Of a stretch of 56,496 nucleotides of DNA, positions 1-8,161 are shown piece by piece (the first letter of the stretch is position 1; every line of letters begins with the position of its first letter). Source of the DNA: Burkholderia sp. IMCC1007 (lineage in GTDB: Bacteria > Pseudomonadota > Gammaproteobacteria > Burkholderiales > Burkholderiaceae); assembly GCF_027257875.1 (NCBI RefSeq), contig NZ_JAPVQY010000051.1, positions 1 to 56,496 of the forward strand, in the 5' to 3' direction. The notes under the pieces are model-generated. The model had not been told where the DNA came from. It saw only the letters and a program-made list of their open reading frames with translations, and did not search any database. Both the position numbers and the translations under genes were made by a program.

Positions 1-107
1 GGCGCGGATGCAACCGCGGCGGACGCCGCGTCGTCCGCGAGCGCGGAGCCGACGCCGGTCGCGATCAGCGAGCCGGCCATCAGCAGGGACATCAGAAGTT
101 TGCGCAT
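1..107 (-). CDS. amtB: Ammonium transporter AmtB, N-terminus (cut by window edge)
   Basis: Only about 35 N-terminal residues are present: a start MRKLLMSLLMAGS followed by a small, hydrophobic signal-like segment ending near ALADD. On its own this is too short to identify. The call rests on position: it lies 38 bp downstream of a P-II gene on the same strand, the classical glnK-amtB arrangement, and proteobacterial AmtB proteins begin with a cleaved signal peptide like this one. AmtB would be an inner-membrane trimeric ammonium channel blocked by GlnK when nitrogen is plentiful. It shares the sigma-54 promoter found upstream of glnK. The rest of the gene is outside the window. Confidence 0.7.
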   Translation of the reverse strand, partial: MRKLLMSLLMAGSLIATGVGSALADDAASAAVASA

Positions 108-145
108 CTTGGGTTTCCTCTAGTCGCGTGTCTTGTCTGTTCTCG

Positions 146-484
146 TTACAGCGCGTCCGCGCCTGTCTCCCCGGTCCGGATCCGGATCACCTCCTCGATC
201 GGCGTGACGAAGATCTTCCCGTCGCCGATCTTGCCGGTGCGCGCGGCCCGCTCGATCGCTTCCACAGCCTGATCGACGAGATCGTCGGACACGGCCGCCT
301 CGATCTTCATCTTCGGCAGGAAATCGACCACGTATTCCGCGCCGCGATACAGCTCGGTGTGCCCCTTCTGGCGCCCGAACCCCTTCACCTCCGTCACGGT
401 GATGCCCGAGACGCCGAGCGCGGAGAGCGCTTCGCGCGTCTCATCGAGCTTGAACGGCTTGATGATTGCGGTAATCAGTTTCAT
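146..484 (-). CDS. glnK: Nitrogen regulatory protein P-II (GlnK type)
   Basis: A 112-residue protein, the standard length of P-II signal proteins. It begins MKLITAIIKPFKLDETREAL. Tyr51, in the context RGAEYVVDF of the T-loop, is the conserved uridylylation site. The C-terminal part carries GKIGDGKIFV, the typical P-II signature. P-II trimers bind ATP/ADP and 2-oxoglutarate and relay nitrogen status; GlnK paralogues dock on AmtB and close it. The ATG at 484 was chosen because it gives the canonical N-terminus, although the frame stays open upstream. The gene lies immediately before amtB, and a sigma-54 promoter lies 63-77 bp upstream of the start, as expected for an NtrC-controlled glnK-amtB operon. 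Confidence 0.95.
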   Translation of the reverse strand: MKLITAIIKPFKLDETREALSALGVSGITVTEVKGFGRQKGHTELYRGAEYVVDFLPKMKIEAAVSDDLVDQAVEAIERAARTGKIGDGKIFVTPIEEVIRIRTGETGADAL

Positions 485-546
485 GGAGTCCTCTCGCTGG
501 AGTGTCCCGTCGTATTGGTTGGAATGGTGTAACCGTGCTCTTCTCA

Positions 547-561
547 GCAACTCGCATGCCA
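547..561 (-). promoter_or_regulatory. Sigma-54 (-24/-12) promoter of glnK-amtB
   Basis: Read on the minus strand the site is TGGCAT, 5 bases, TTGC. The GG and GC elements are separated by exactly 10 bases, as sigma-54 RNA polymerase requires. It points at glnK and predicts a start near 535, giving a leader of about 50 nt. A weak half-match to an NtrC-type site (GCACC, 6 bases, GGTCA) lies at 761-776; I do not rely on it. The rest of the 485-841 gap shows no gene. Confidence 0.8.
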
Positions 562-841
562 TGTTGGCAAGAACGCCGTCTCGAATGGCCCGCGAGCAGG
601 GTCGTATCGCACGCTGTAAGGCGCGCGAGCCCGGCCGAATGGCCAATGTGGGCCCGGTTTGCTGGCGCGGCGAAAGGATCGTTGCTAGAGTGCTCGCACG
701 TCCCGGATCACCGGGCCATTCACCCATGCGGGCGCCATGCCCGGAATTCGCGCCACCGGCGCACCATTTCCGGTCATGCGTGCATCATGGGCACGTACGC
801 AACTGAAGATGCACATTTTTTGTGCAAGGAAGGGGAATCAT

Positions 842-1093
842 ATGAAGCAACCCAGCGACGTTTTCAACGACCTGCAGTCGCGCGTCAGCGATCTGCTGAA
901 AAACTCGCCGGCCAAGGACGTCGAGCGCAACGTGAAGGCCATGCTGTCGCAAGGCTTCTCGAAACTCGATCTCGTCACGCGCGAGGAGTTCGACACGCAG
1001 GCCCAGGTGCTCGCCCGCACCCGCGTGCGTCTCGAGGAACTCGAGAAGCGCGTCGCGGAACTCGAGCAGAAGCTCGCGGCGCCGCAGGCCTGA
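842..1093 (+). CDS. ubiK: Ubiquinone biosynthesis accessory factor UbiK (BMFP family)
   Basis: An 83-residue protein starting MKQPSDVFNDLQSRVSDLL. It is of the BMFP/YqiC family: an amphipathic first half and a C-terminal heptad-repeat coiled coil with many Glu, Arg and Leu residues (about 50-80). UbiK is known as a trimeric, membrane-associated factor that helps the late ubiquinone-biosynthesis complex under aerobic conditions. The ATG at 842 follows a purine-rich ribosome binding site (AAGGAAGGGGA). The short palindrome TGCAC/GTGCA just upstream (about 811-826) is a possible regulatory hairpin. It precedes comM on the same strand, with a 248-bp gap that contains a GC hairpin. Confidence 0.9.
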   Translation: MKQPSDVFNDLQSRVSDLLKNSPAKDVERNVKAMLSQGFSKLDLVTREEFDTQAQVLARTRVRLEELEKRVAELEQKLAAPQA

Positions 1094-1116
1094 CGCCCCG
1101 CCCGACCGACTGGTCC

Positions 1117-1147
1117 GGGCGCGGGCCGCCTCGTGCGGCTCGCGCCC
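1117..1147 (+). other. GC-rich hairpin between ubiK and comM
   Basis: The arms GGGCGCG-GCCGC and GCGGC-CGCGCCC form a long stem around CTCGT, starting 24 bp after the ubiK stop. No T-run follows, so it is not a typical intrinsic terminator; it could be a 3'-end stabiliser or a Rho-dependent end. Downstream, 1184-1217 is a two-copy 17-bp direct repeat (CGCTCTTCGCTGTTCTT). Confidence 0.4.
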
Positions 1148-1341
1148 GCCATTCCGAAGTCGCTGCGCCGTTTCGTCGTACCCCGCTCTTCGCTGTTCTT
1201 CGCTCTTCGCTGTTCTGCGTTTCAGCAGACCCTCGTTCTTTCCCCGCGCCACGCCGGCAAGCGCGCACCGATTCCTCCGATTCCCGCGGCATGCGGCCTC
1301 GTACGGCCGTTGCCGTCCGATGCCTATACAGGAGCCTCGCC

Positions 1342-2988
1342 ATGTCGCTTGCCGTGGTGCGCAGTCGCGCGCCGGCGGCCGGCCGCGCGCCGGACGTCAC
1401 CGTCGAAGTCCACCTCGCCAACGGGTTGCCGTCGTTCTCGATCGTCGGCCTGCCGGACCTCGAAGTCCGCGAAAGCCGCGAGCGCGTGCGCGCCGCGCTG
1501 CAGAACTGCGGATTCGAATTTCCCGTCAGGCGCATCACCGTCAATCTCGCGCCGGCCGACCTGCCGAAGGAGTCGGGCCGCTTCGACCTGCCGATCGCGC
1601 TCGGCATCCTTGCCGCGAACGGCCAGATCCCGGCCGACGCGCTGGCCGGCCGCGAATTCGCCGGCGAACTGTCGCTGACCGGCGCGCTGCGGCCGATGCG
1701 CGGCGCGTTCGCGATGGCTTGCGGCGCCGCGCGCGACTGGCGTGCGGGTGACGCGCGAGCAGGCTTCGGCTCGGGTCTCGGTTCCCGTCCCGATTCCGCG
1801 CGTGGGTCCGGCCTCCATTCCAGCCGGGATCACGTCGCGATCTCCGGCGCGACCGCGCTGTCGCGCACGCCCGAGCTGTACCTGCCGCTCGACAGTGCCG
1901 CCGAGGCCGCGCTCGTGCCGGGCGTGACCGTTTTTGGTGCACCCGACCTGCCGGCGCTGTGCGCGCATCTCGCCGGTGCGCCGGACGCGCGGCTCGCGCC
2001 CGTCGCGGCGCCGTGCCTCGCCGGCGTGCCGACGCCGGCCGCGCCCGATCTCGCCGAGGTCGTCGGCCAGCGCGGTGCCCGGCGCGCGCTCGAAGTCGCC
2101 GCCGCGGGCGGCCATCACATGCTGATGGTCGGGCCGCCCGGCGCCGGCAAGTCGATGCTGGCCGCGCGCCTGCCCGGCCTGCTGCCGCCGCTGACCGACG
2201 ACGAAGCGCTGACGTCGGCCGCGCTGCTTTCCGCGAGCCGCCTCGGCTTCTCGCCCGCGCAGTGGCGCCGGCGGCCGTTCCGCTCGCCGCATCATTCGTC
2301 GAGCGCCGCCGCGCTGGTCGGTGGCCGCAACCCGCCGCAGCCGGGCGAGATCACGCTCGCGCACCTCGGCGTGCTGTTTCTCGACGAGTTGCCCGAATTC
2401 GACCGCCATGTGCTGGAGATGCTGCGCGAGCCGCTGGAAGTCGGCCGCATCACGATCTCGCGCGCGGCGCAGCAAGCCGACTTCCCCGCCGCCTGCCAGC
2501 TGATCGCCGCGATGAATCCGTGCCCGTGCGGCTGGCACGGCGATCCGTCCGGGCGCTGCCGCTGCTCGCCGGACGTCGCCGCACGCTACCTGCGCAAGCT
2601 GTCGGGACCGCTGCTCGATCGCATCGACATCCAGATCGACTTGCCCGCGCTATCGCCGGCCGAGCTTGCGTCACGCGCGACGGCGCCCGGCGAGTCGAGC
2701 GCGACGGTTGCCGCGCGGGTCGCGCAAGCGCGCGCGCTGCAACTCGACCGGCAGGGCAAGACGAATCACATGCTGAGCGGCCGCGAGACCGATGACCTGT
2801 GCCGGCCGACCGACGACGGCGAACGGCTGCTGCGCGAGGCCGGCGAGCGCTTCGGCTGGTCCGCGCGCGCGTATTTCCGCGTGCTGAAGGTGGCGCGCAC
2901 GATCGCCGACCTCGCCGGCGACCCGCTGCCGACGGGCGCGCAGATCGCCGAGGCGATCCGCTACCGGCGTGCGCTTACGGCACTGTAG
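1342..2988 (+). CDS. comM: YifB/ComM family Mg-chelatase-like AAA+ ATPase, with internal insertion
   Basis: A 548-residue protein starting MSLAVVRSRA. The N-terminal ChlI-like domain (GLPDLEVRESRERV, LAPADLPKESGRFDLP) is followed by the AAA+ core with Walker A GPPGAGKS (about residues 263-270), the Mg-chelatase signature FRSPHHSSS, Walker B LFLDELPEF and the cysteine-rich segment NPCPCGWHGDPSGRCRC. ComM is a hexameric branch-migration helicase that helps integrate foreign DNA during natural transformation. Oddity: residues about 130-175 are a Gly/Ser/Arg-rich stretch where relatives known to me run directly into the Ala-rich segment before the Walker A. The frame is intact. The ATG at 1342 follows GGAG and gives the canonical start; the frame is open far upstream, but that part is not coding. 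Confidence 0.92.
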   Translation: MSLAVVRSRAPAAGRAPDVTVEVHLANGLPSFSIVGLPDLEVRESRERVRAALQNCGFEFPVRRITVNLAPADLPKESGRFDLPIALGILAANGQIPADALAGREFAGELSLTGALRPMRGAFAMACGAARDWRAGDARAGFGSGLGSRPDSARGSGLHSSRDHVAISGATALSRTPELYLPLDSAAEAALVPGVTVFGAPDLPALCAHLAGAPDARLAPVAAPCLAGVPTPAAPDLAEVVGQRGARRALEVAAAGGHHMLMVGPPGAGKSMLAARLPGLLPPLTDDEALTSAALLSASRLGFSPAQWRRRPFRSPHHSSSAAALVGGRNPPQPGEITLAHLGVLFLDELPEFDRHVLEMLREPLEVGRITISRAAQQADFPAACQLIAAMNPCPCGWHGDPSGRCRCSPDVAARYLRKLSGPLLDRIDIQIDLPALSPAELASRATAPGESSATVAARVAQARALQLDRQGKTNHMLSGRETDDLCRPTDDGERLLREAGERFGWSARAYFRVLKVARTIADLAGDPLPTGAQIAEAIRYRRALTAL

Positions 2989-3203
2989 ATGTGCTTTGAG
3001 GACAAAATCAGGCTGTCAAGACTTGACTTATGCACAATTCCGCGAATCCGGCCCCGGATCGGCCCGCGCGGGCAGCTTCTTATCGAGGAACTGCTATTCC
3101 GTTGTTTTTATTGATCTTTCTCAAACGGCGCACGAGCCGCCAAATGTGCCGAATGGCCGTCCGGCATGGCTTTGCGGCGGATTTGGCAAACTTTTCAACA
3201 AAG

Positions 3204-3226
3204 TTATCCACATGCGCTGTGGATAG
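3204..3226. promoter_or_regulatory. Inverted pair of DnaA boxes
   Basis: TTATCCACA (3204-3212) is a perfect DnaA box. After 5 bases comes TGTGGATAG (3218-3226), whose reverse complement CTATCCACA differs from consensus at one position. The pair lies in the roughly 330-bp gene-free interval 2989-3321 between two convergent genes, where no other signal was recognised. The surroundings are AT-richer than the flanking genes. It is not at a recognisable origin, since dnaA, rpmH and parAB are absent nearby. Confidence 0.65.
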
Positions 3227-3321
3227 CCGAAAAATCCCCGCAAAATCCGGCGATTAGCGTCGAAAGCTGCGAATGAACTTTCAGTTGTCGCAGTGTGTCT
3301 GAGCGCCCTCGCCGGACGGTA

Positions 3322-3924
3322 TCAGTCGAGTTTGAACGAGCCGAAAAACTGGTCGAGCTGCTCCTGCGCGAGCGGCCCGTCGGCGATCACCACCGCCTGG
3401 TACGCGTGGCGGCCGCGCGCGACGAGCCGCGCGACGATCGTCTTGCGCGTATGGTCGCCGCCGCTGGCGGCGCCGGCAACGCGCAGCTCGAGCCCGTTCA
3501 CCGTGCCGCCGGCCGCAAGCGGCACGGGCACCGACGCGGTCTGCGGCGTGCCTTCGAGATTGCGCGACAGCCCTGTCTGCAGGAAGTCGAGCGCCGCGCG
3601 GCGCGTGTCGTCGCGGTCGTCCGGCAGCGTCAGCGTGCCGACCGCGAACACCGCGCCGTCGACGTGCGCGGCCTGCATCCGCATCGGCATCGACGCGCCG
3701 CCCACCGCCACCGGCTGGTTCTCGACGGTCGGCTTCGCCGGCAGGTCGATCGTGTAGCCGGCGTCGTTGTGCAGCGTACGCCAGTCATATGACGGCGAGC
3801 ACGCGGCCAGCGCCGCGCTCACACACGCGAGCGCGGCGAAGTGTCGCAGCGGACGGAAAAGGGGACGCAACGATTCGATGACTTCCTTCGGCATGGCAGT
3901 GATGGGGACAGGCAAAGCACTCAT
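3322..3924 (-). CDS. Hypothetical lipoprotein
   Basis: A 200-residue protein from the chosen start MSALPVPITAMPKEV. A basic N-region is followed by the hydrophobic stretch HFAALACVSAALAAC, which ends in a lipobox (LAAC). The mature part begins CSPSYDWRTLHND and includes a segment GYTIDLPAKPTVENQPVAVGG; the pattern recalls small envelope proteins of unknown function. No catalytic motif was seen. The alternative start MPKEV at 3894 keeps the signal peptide. The 3924 ATG was preferred because GGCGGA lies just upstream, whereas nothing like a ribosome binding site precedes 3894. It is divergent from the TlpA-like gene. Function unknown; probably anchored to the outer membrane. Confidence 0.7.
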   Translation of the reverse strand: MSALPVPITAMPKEVIESLRPLFRPLRHFAALACVSAALAACSPSYDWRTLHNDAGYTIDLPAKPTVENQPVAVGGASMPMRMQAAHVDGAVFAVGTLTLPDDRDDTRRAALDFLQTGLSRNLEGTPQTASVPVPLAAGGTVNGLELRVAGAASGGDHTRKTIVARLVARGRHAYQAVVIADGPLAQEQLDQFFGSFKLD

Positions 3925-4057
3925 TATCCGCCGAACCTGACGGCCGGGATGCGTGGCGGCCACCGGTGCGCGGCCCGCATTCGCGCTAAAATGAGCGCCG
4001 AATTTCGACGTCCTTTGCATCGACCCGCGTCATCGACCGACTCCGAGAGCACCGCAG

Positions 4058-4594
4058 ATGAACACCACGCCTCCCGCCCAGCGCCGCACCGGCCCCGTCC
4101 GCTATCTCGTCGCGGCGGTCGTCGTCGCGGCCATCGCCGTTGCCGGCTTCTTCGCGATCAACGGCAAGTCCACCGTGCCGGACGCCACGTTCACGCTGCT
4201 GTCGGGCCAGAAGGTGTCGACGGCCGGCGACCTGAAGGGCAAGGTCTACCTGGTGAACTTCTGGGCAACGAGCTGCGCGACCTGCATGCAGGAAATGCCG
4301 CAGATGGTCGATACCTACAATCGCTTCAAGGGCCAGGGGCTGGAATTCGTCGCGGTCGCGATGAACTACGACCCGCCGATGTACGTCGCGAACTACGCGC
4401 AAACGCGCCAGTTGCCGTTCAAGGTCGCGCTCGACGACGGCAGCGTCGCGAAGCAGTTCGGCAACGTTCAGCTCACGCCGACCACCTTCGTCGTCGACAA
4501 GGACGGCAAGATCCTGAAGCGCTACGTCGGCGCACCGCAATTCGCGGAACTCGACGCGCTGCTCAAGAAGGCACTCGGCAGCAACGCGGCCTGA
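4058..4594 (+). CDS. TlpA/ResA-like membrane-anchored thioredoxin
   Basis: A 178-residue protein. Residues 15-35 form one membrane anchor (VRYLVAAVVVAAIAVAGFFAI), and the rest is a periplasmic thioredoxin fold. The active site is Cys73-Ala-Thr-Cys76 in NFWATSCATCMQEMP, and the cis-proline loop is LTPTTFVVDKDGKI. Such proteins reduce periplasmic disulfides, often for cytochrome c maturation or metal-cofactor delivery; no cytochrome gene lies nearby, so the partner is unknown. A possible -10 element TAAAAT lies at about 3987. A strong terminator follows the stop. Confidence 0.88.
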   Translation: MNTTPPAQRRTGPVRYLVAAVVVAAIAVAGFFAINGKSTVPDATFTLLSGQKVSTAGDLKGKVYLVNFWATSCATCMQEMPQMVDTYNRFKGQGLEFVAVAMNYDPPMYVANYAQTRQLPFKVALDDGSVAKQFGNVQLTPTTFVVDKDGKILKRYVGAPQFAELDALLKKALGSNAA

Positions 4595-4642
4595 GCGCCG
4601 CCCGACACGGCTCGGCGGGCCGCGCGCGCCCTGCCCCGTCGA

Positions 4643-4690
4643 ACGGACCGCACGACCGGCCAGCCCGGTTCTGCGGTCCGTATCTTTTTC
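4643..4690 (+). terminator. Rho-independent terminator after the TlpA-like gene
   Basis: The perfect 10-bp stem ACGGACCGCA / TGCGGTCCGT encloses an inner ACCGG/CCGGT stem and is followed by ATCTTTTTC. The T-run overlaps the stop codon of the convergent dctD gene, so the two genes end within a few bases of each other. Confidence 0.88.
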
Positions 4691-6053
4691 AGCGCTCGGT
4701 TTCGCCTTTCGCGGACAGCCCGTAGCGCTTCATCTTCTCGTACAGCGTCGCCTTGCCGACATGCAGCCGGTCGGCCGTCGCGGCGACCGCGCCGCCCGTC
4801 TGGTTCAACGCCTCGGCGATCACCGCGCGCTCGAACTGCTCGATGCGCTCCTTCAGCGTCTGGTCGCTCTCCGCATCGCCGCCGTTCGCGCCGGCTTCCT
4901 GCGGCATGTCGGCGACGCCGAGCACGAAGCGGTCGGCCGCGTTGCGCAGTTCGCGCACGTTGCCGGGCCAGTCGCGTTGCATCAGGCTCGCGCGCTGCCG
5001 GTCGCTCAGCACCGGCGCGGGCCGCCCGTAACGCACGGCCGCGTCGAGCATGAAGTGCTCGAACAGCGGCACGATGTCCTCGCGGCGTTCGGCAAGCGGC
5101 GGCAGCGCGATCGTCACGACGTTGAGCCGGTACAGCAGGTCGCGCCGGAACGTGCCGGCCGCGACGAGCTCGCTCATGTCGCCTTTCGCGGCCGCGACGA
5201 CGCGGCAGTTCACGCGGATCGGCTGGTTCGAGCCGAGCCGCTCGAGCACGCCGTCCTGCAGCACGCGCAGCAGCTTCACCTGCAGCGCGAGCGGCATGCT
5301 TTCGATTTCATCGAGGAACAGCGTGCCGCCGGATGCGTATTCAAGCTTGCCGACGCGCCGCTTCGCGGCGCCGGTGAACGCGCCGGGCTCGTAGCCGAAC
5401 ATTTCCGACTCGAACATCGGCTCGGGCAGCGCGCCGCAGTTCACCGCGATGAACGGCTTGTCGCGGCGCGGCGACAGCTCGTGCAGGCTGCGCGCGATCA
5501 GCTCCTTGCCGGCACCCGTGTCGCCGTTGATCAGCACCGACGCGTCGGTGGGCGCGATGTTCGCGATCAGCTTGCGGACCTGTTCGATCGCGGGGCTGCG
5601 GCCGATGATGCGCGGTGCGACGATATTCTGCCCGGCCAGCTCGCGCCGCAGCGCATGGTTCTCGAGCACGAGTTCGCGCCGCTCCAGCGCGCGGCGCACC
5701 GTCTCGATCAGGCGTTCGGCCGCGAACGGCTTTTCGATGAAGTCGTACGCGCCGTCGCGCATCGCCTGCACGGCCATCGAGATGTCGCCGTGGCCGGTCA
5801 CGAGGATCACCGGCACGTCGGGCACACGCTCGCGGCACTGCGCGAGCAGGTCGAGTCCGCTCGCGCCGGGCAACCGGATGTCGCTGACGATCACGCCGGC
5901 GTTTTCGGAGACGATCGCCTTGTCGGCCGCCTCGGCCGATTCGAACCCGACGACGTCGAACCCCGCGAGCTGGAGGCTTTGCACGCTGGCCCGGCGAACG
6001 AGCGCGTCGTCTTCGATATAGATCACTTGCAGCCGGTTGGCCATCGTAGTCAC
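4689..6053 (-). CDS. dctD: C4-dicarboxylate response regulator DctD (sigma-54 activator)
   Basis: A 454-residue NtrC-family regulator. The receiver domain (about 8-125) has the acidic pair in IYIEDD and phospho-acceptor Asp in VIVSDIRLPG. The AAA+ domain (about 148-380) has Walker A GDTGAGKE and the sigma-54 contact loop GAFTGA. A Fis-type helix-turn-helix lies at the end (GGAVAATADRLHVGKATLYEKM). It would activate sigma-54 polymerase after phosphorylation by DctB. It lies downstream of dctB and dctA on the same strand. The sigma-54 promoter and tandem dyads upstream of dctA are its likely target. The start MTTMANRL was kept; the second Met, four residues in, is possible. Confidence 0.92.
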   Translation of the reverse strand: MTTMANRLQVIYIEDDALVRRASVQSLQLAGFDVVGFESAEAADKAIVSENAGVIVSDIRLPGASGLDLLAQCRERVPDVPVILVTGHGDISMAVQAMRDGAYDFIEKPFAAERLIETVRRALERRELVLENHALRRELAGQNIVAPRIIGRSPAIEQVRKLIANIAPTDASVLINGDTGAGKELIARSLHELSPRRDKPFIAVNCGALPEPMFESEMFGYEPGAFTGAAKRRVGKLEYASGGTLFLDEIESMPLALQVKLLRVLQDGVLERLGSNQPIRVNCRVVAAAKGDMSELVAAGTFRRDLLYRLNVVTIALPPLAERREDIVPLFEHFMLDAAVRYGRPAPVLSDRQRASLMQRDWPGNVRELRNAADRFVLGVADMPQEAGANGGDAESDQTLKERIEQFERAVIAEALNQTGGAVAATADRLHVGKATLYEKMKRYGLSAKGETER

Positions 6054-6126
6054 TTGCTCCTGACGGGCCGCGCGGCACGATTGCGCGCGGTTCTCGTTGA
6101 TGCGGGCCGTGCGACCGGGCCTGCGG

Positions 6127-8157
6127 CTAATGCGAGCCCGCCGGCTCGGACACGGAGTCCGGATGATGCGTGCGCGCGCGCCGCAGCGTCAAGACGAACA
6201 GTGCGCCGCCGGACGGCGCATTGCGCGCGGTCAGCGCACCGCCCGCATCGCTCGCGATCGACGACGAAATCGCGAGGCCGAGCCCGAGCCCGCGCCCCAT
6301 TTCCTTCGTCGTGAAGAACGGCTCGAACAGGCGCGGCAGCAGCTCGGGCGCGATGCCGGAGCCGTTGTCGCGCACCTCGATCGACAGCGTCGCGACGGAC
6401 ACCACGATCGTCACTTCGATCGCCGGTGCCGCGGCCGTAACACCGGGGCCCGCCACCGCGTCGAGCGCGTTGCCTAGCAGGTTGATCAGCACTTGCTCGA
6501 GGCGCAGATCCTCGCAGCGGGCGACGAGCTGCGGATAGTCTTGCGCGAGGTCCAGCGGCGCATCCTGCGCCGGCGCTACCGTCGCATCCCGCAACGTCAG
6601 CGTGAGCGCGACGCCGCGCAGCCGCTCGCCGAGCAGCGACAGCACGCTGCGCAGCGCGCGCACGACGAGCGCCTGCTCGTTGCGCGGCTTCGCGCGGCCG
6701 ACGAACAGCTTCAGCTGGTTCGTGATCTTGCCCATCCGCTCGGTCAGCGCGGCGATCGCCTCCAGGTTCTCCCGCGCGGCCGCGTGCTCGCCGCGATCGA
6801 GCAGCACGCGCGTGTTGTCCGAGAAGCTGCGCAGCGCCGCGAGCGGCTGGTTCAGTTCATGCGTGATGCCGGCCGCCATCTGGCCGAGCGCGGCGAGCTT
6901 GCTCGCCTGGATCAGTTCGTCGTGCGCGGCGCGCAGCTCCTGCTCCGCGCGGATCCGGTCGCCGACTTCCTTCTGCAATTGCTCGTTCGCTTCCGACAGG
7001 TCGGCCGTGCGCTCCTCGACGCGCCGGTTCAGCTCCGCGTACGCCTGTTGCAGCAGCGCGCGGCCGCGGATCATTTCGCGCACGCGGGCGCGGCGCGTCC
7101 GCCAGTAGAACGCGAGCAGCGCGACCGACACGAAGCCGAAGCCCGTGACGACCGTCGCGTTGCGCGCATCGGCGTCGACGGGCGCGATCGGCGCGAGCGT
7201 GACGAGCAGCCAGTCGGGCTCGCCGATGCGCCGCTTCGACGCCAGGAAACGCGGCGCACCAAGGCCCGGGCCGAGCCGCACCATCTCCGCATCGGGGCCG
7301 CGCACCTGCTCGACGCGCAGCGGTAGCGGCGTGACGGGCTGCTGCGCGTACTGGCGCGTCTCGTAGATCGACGCGGCGACCGGCCCCGTCAGCGGATGCA
7401 GCGTGTGGTATTTCCACGCGGGCACGGACGACAGGAACACGACGCCGTGATCGTCCATGACGACGAGCGGCTCGGACGCATCGGCGCCCTGGAACCATTC
7501 GAGATTGAGTTTCACGACGACGACGCCCGCGATCCGCCCGTCGCGCCACACCGGCTGCGAGATGTAGTAGCCCGGATCGCGCGAGATCGTGCCGATCCCG
7601 AAGAAACGGCCGACCTGGCCGTTCATCGCGTCGATGAAATAAGGACGGAAACGATATTCGATCCCGACGAAGCTGTCGGGCGCGCGCCAGTTGCTGGCGG
7701 CCACGCACAGGCCGTCCGCGCCGATCACGTAGGTGACGGTCGCATGTGCGTGTTCGTTGAGGTCTTCGAGATAGCGGTTCGCGCGCGCGGTGAAATCGGC
7801 GCGCTTCGGCTCGGCGAGGGCGTCCTGCACGTACGGGTGGCTGCCGAGCAGATAAGGCAGCGATTCGTAGCGATCGAGCGTGCTCTTGAGCGCGTTGGTG
7901 GTCCGGTCGACGCGCACCGCGGCGTTGCGCTGCAGCTCCGCGACGCCGCGCCGCCACGTGATGGTCCACGTCAGCGCGCACGCCGCGGCGAGCGCGGCGG
8001 CGAGCATGACGAGGATGAGCAGGCGGCGCTTCACGGACGAGACTTCCTGGCGATGCGGATCGCCTATTGTGTCATAGGGTTCCGCCTCGCTGCCCGGGCC
8101 GCCGAGGCCGCCGCGCGGCGCGCCGCCTGCGGGCGGTATCGCCGCCTGCTCCTTCAT
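6127..8157 (-). CDS. dctB: C4-dicarboxylate sensor histidine kinase DctB
   Basis: A 676-residue membrane kinase. One transmembrane helix (about 41-62, RLLILVMLAAALAAACALTW) precedes a large periplasmic PDC-type sensor domain containing SLPYLLGSHPYVQDAL and FRPYFIDAMNGQVGRFFGIG. A second helix (about 325-345) follows, then a coiled coil, the H-box GITHELNQPLAALRSF with the phosphorylated His, and the ATPase N, G1 and G2 boxes (NLLGNALDAV, IEVRDNGSGI, GRGLGLGLAI). It senses external dicarboxylates and phosphorylates DctD. The start is 4 bp after the dctA stop, so translation is probably coupled. A GTG farther in (VKRRLLIL) is an alternative start. Confidence 0.93.
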   Translation of the reverse strand: MKEQAAIPPAGGAPRGGLGGPGSEAEPYDTIGDPHRQEVSSVKRRLLILVMLAAALAAACALTWTITWRRGVAELQRNAAVRVDRTTNALKSTLDRYESLPYLLGSHPYVQDALAEPKRADFTARANRYLEDLNEHAHATVTYVIGADGLCVAASNWRAPDSFVGIEYRFRPYFIDAMNGQVGRFFGIGTISRDPGYYISQPVWRDGRIAGVVVVKLNLEWFQGADASEPLVVMDDHGVVFLSSVPAWKYHTLHPLTGPVAASIYETRQYAQQPVTPLPLRVEQVRGPDAEMVRLGPGLGAPRFLASKRRIGEPDWLLVTLAPIAPVDADARNATVVTGFGFVSVALLAFYWRTRRARVREMIRGRALLQQAYAELNRRVEERTADLSEANEQLQKEVGDRIRAEQELRAAHDELIQASKLAALGQMAAGITHELNQPLAALRSFSDNTRVLLDRGEHAAARENLEAIAALTERMGKITNQLKLFVGRAKPRNEQALVVRALRSVLSLLGERLRGVALTLTLRDATVAPAQDAPLDLAQDYPQLVARCEDLRLEQVLINLLGNALDAVAGPGVTAAAPAIEVTIVVSVATLSIEVRDNGSGIAPELLPRLFEPFFTTKEMGRGLGLGLAISSSIASDAGGALTARNAPSGGALFVLTLRRARTHHPDSVSEPAGSH

Positions 8158-8161
8158 GACG

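Noticed and set aside
502..1341. An open frame continuing upstream of comM, which would make an 828-residue protein
   Set aside because: High GC leaves frames open. The region covers ubiK in another frame, and the family N-terminus starts at 1342 behind GGAG.
3204..3226. Chromosome replication origin
   Set aside because: Only two DnaA boxes are present, and dnaA, rpmH, parAB and gidA-type neighbours are missing.
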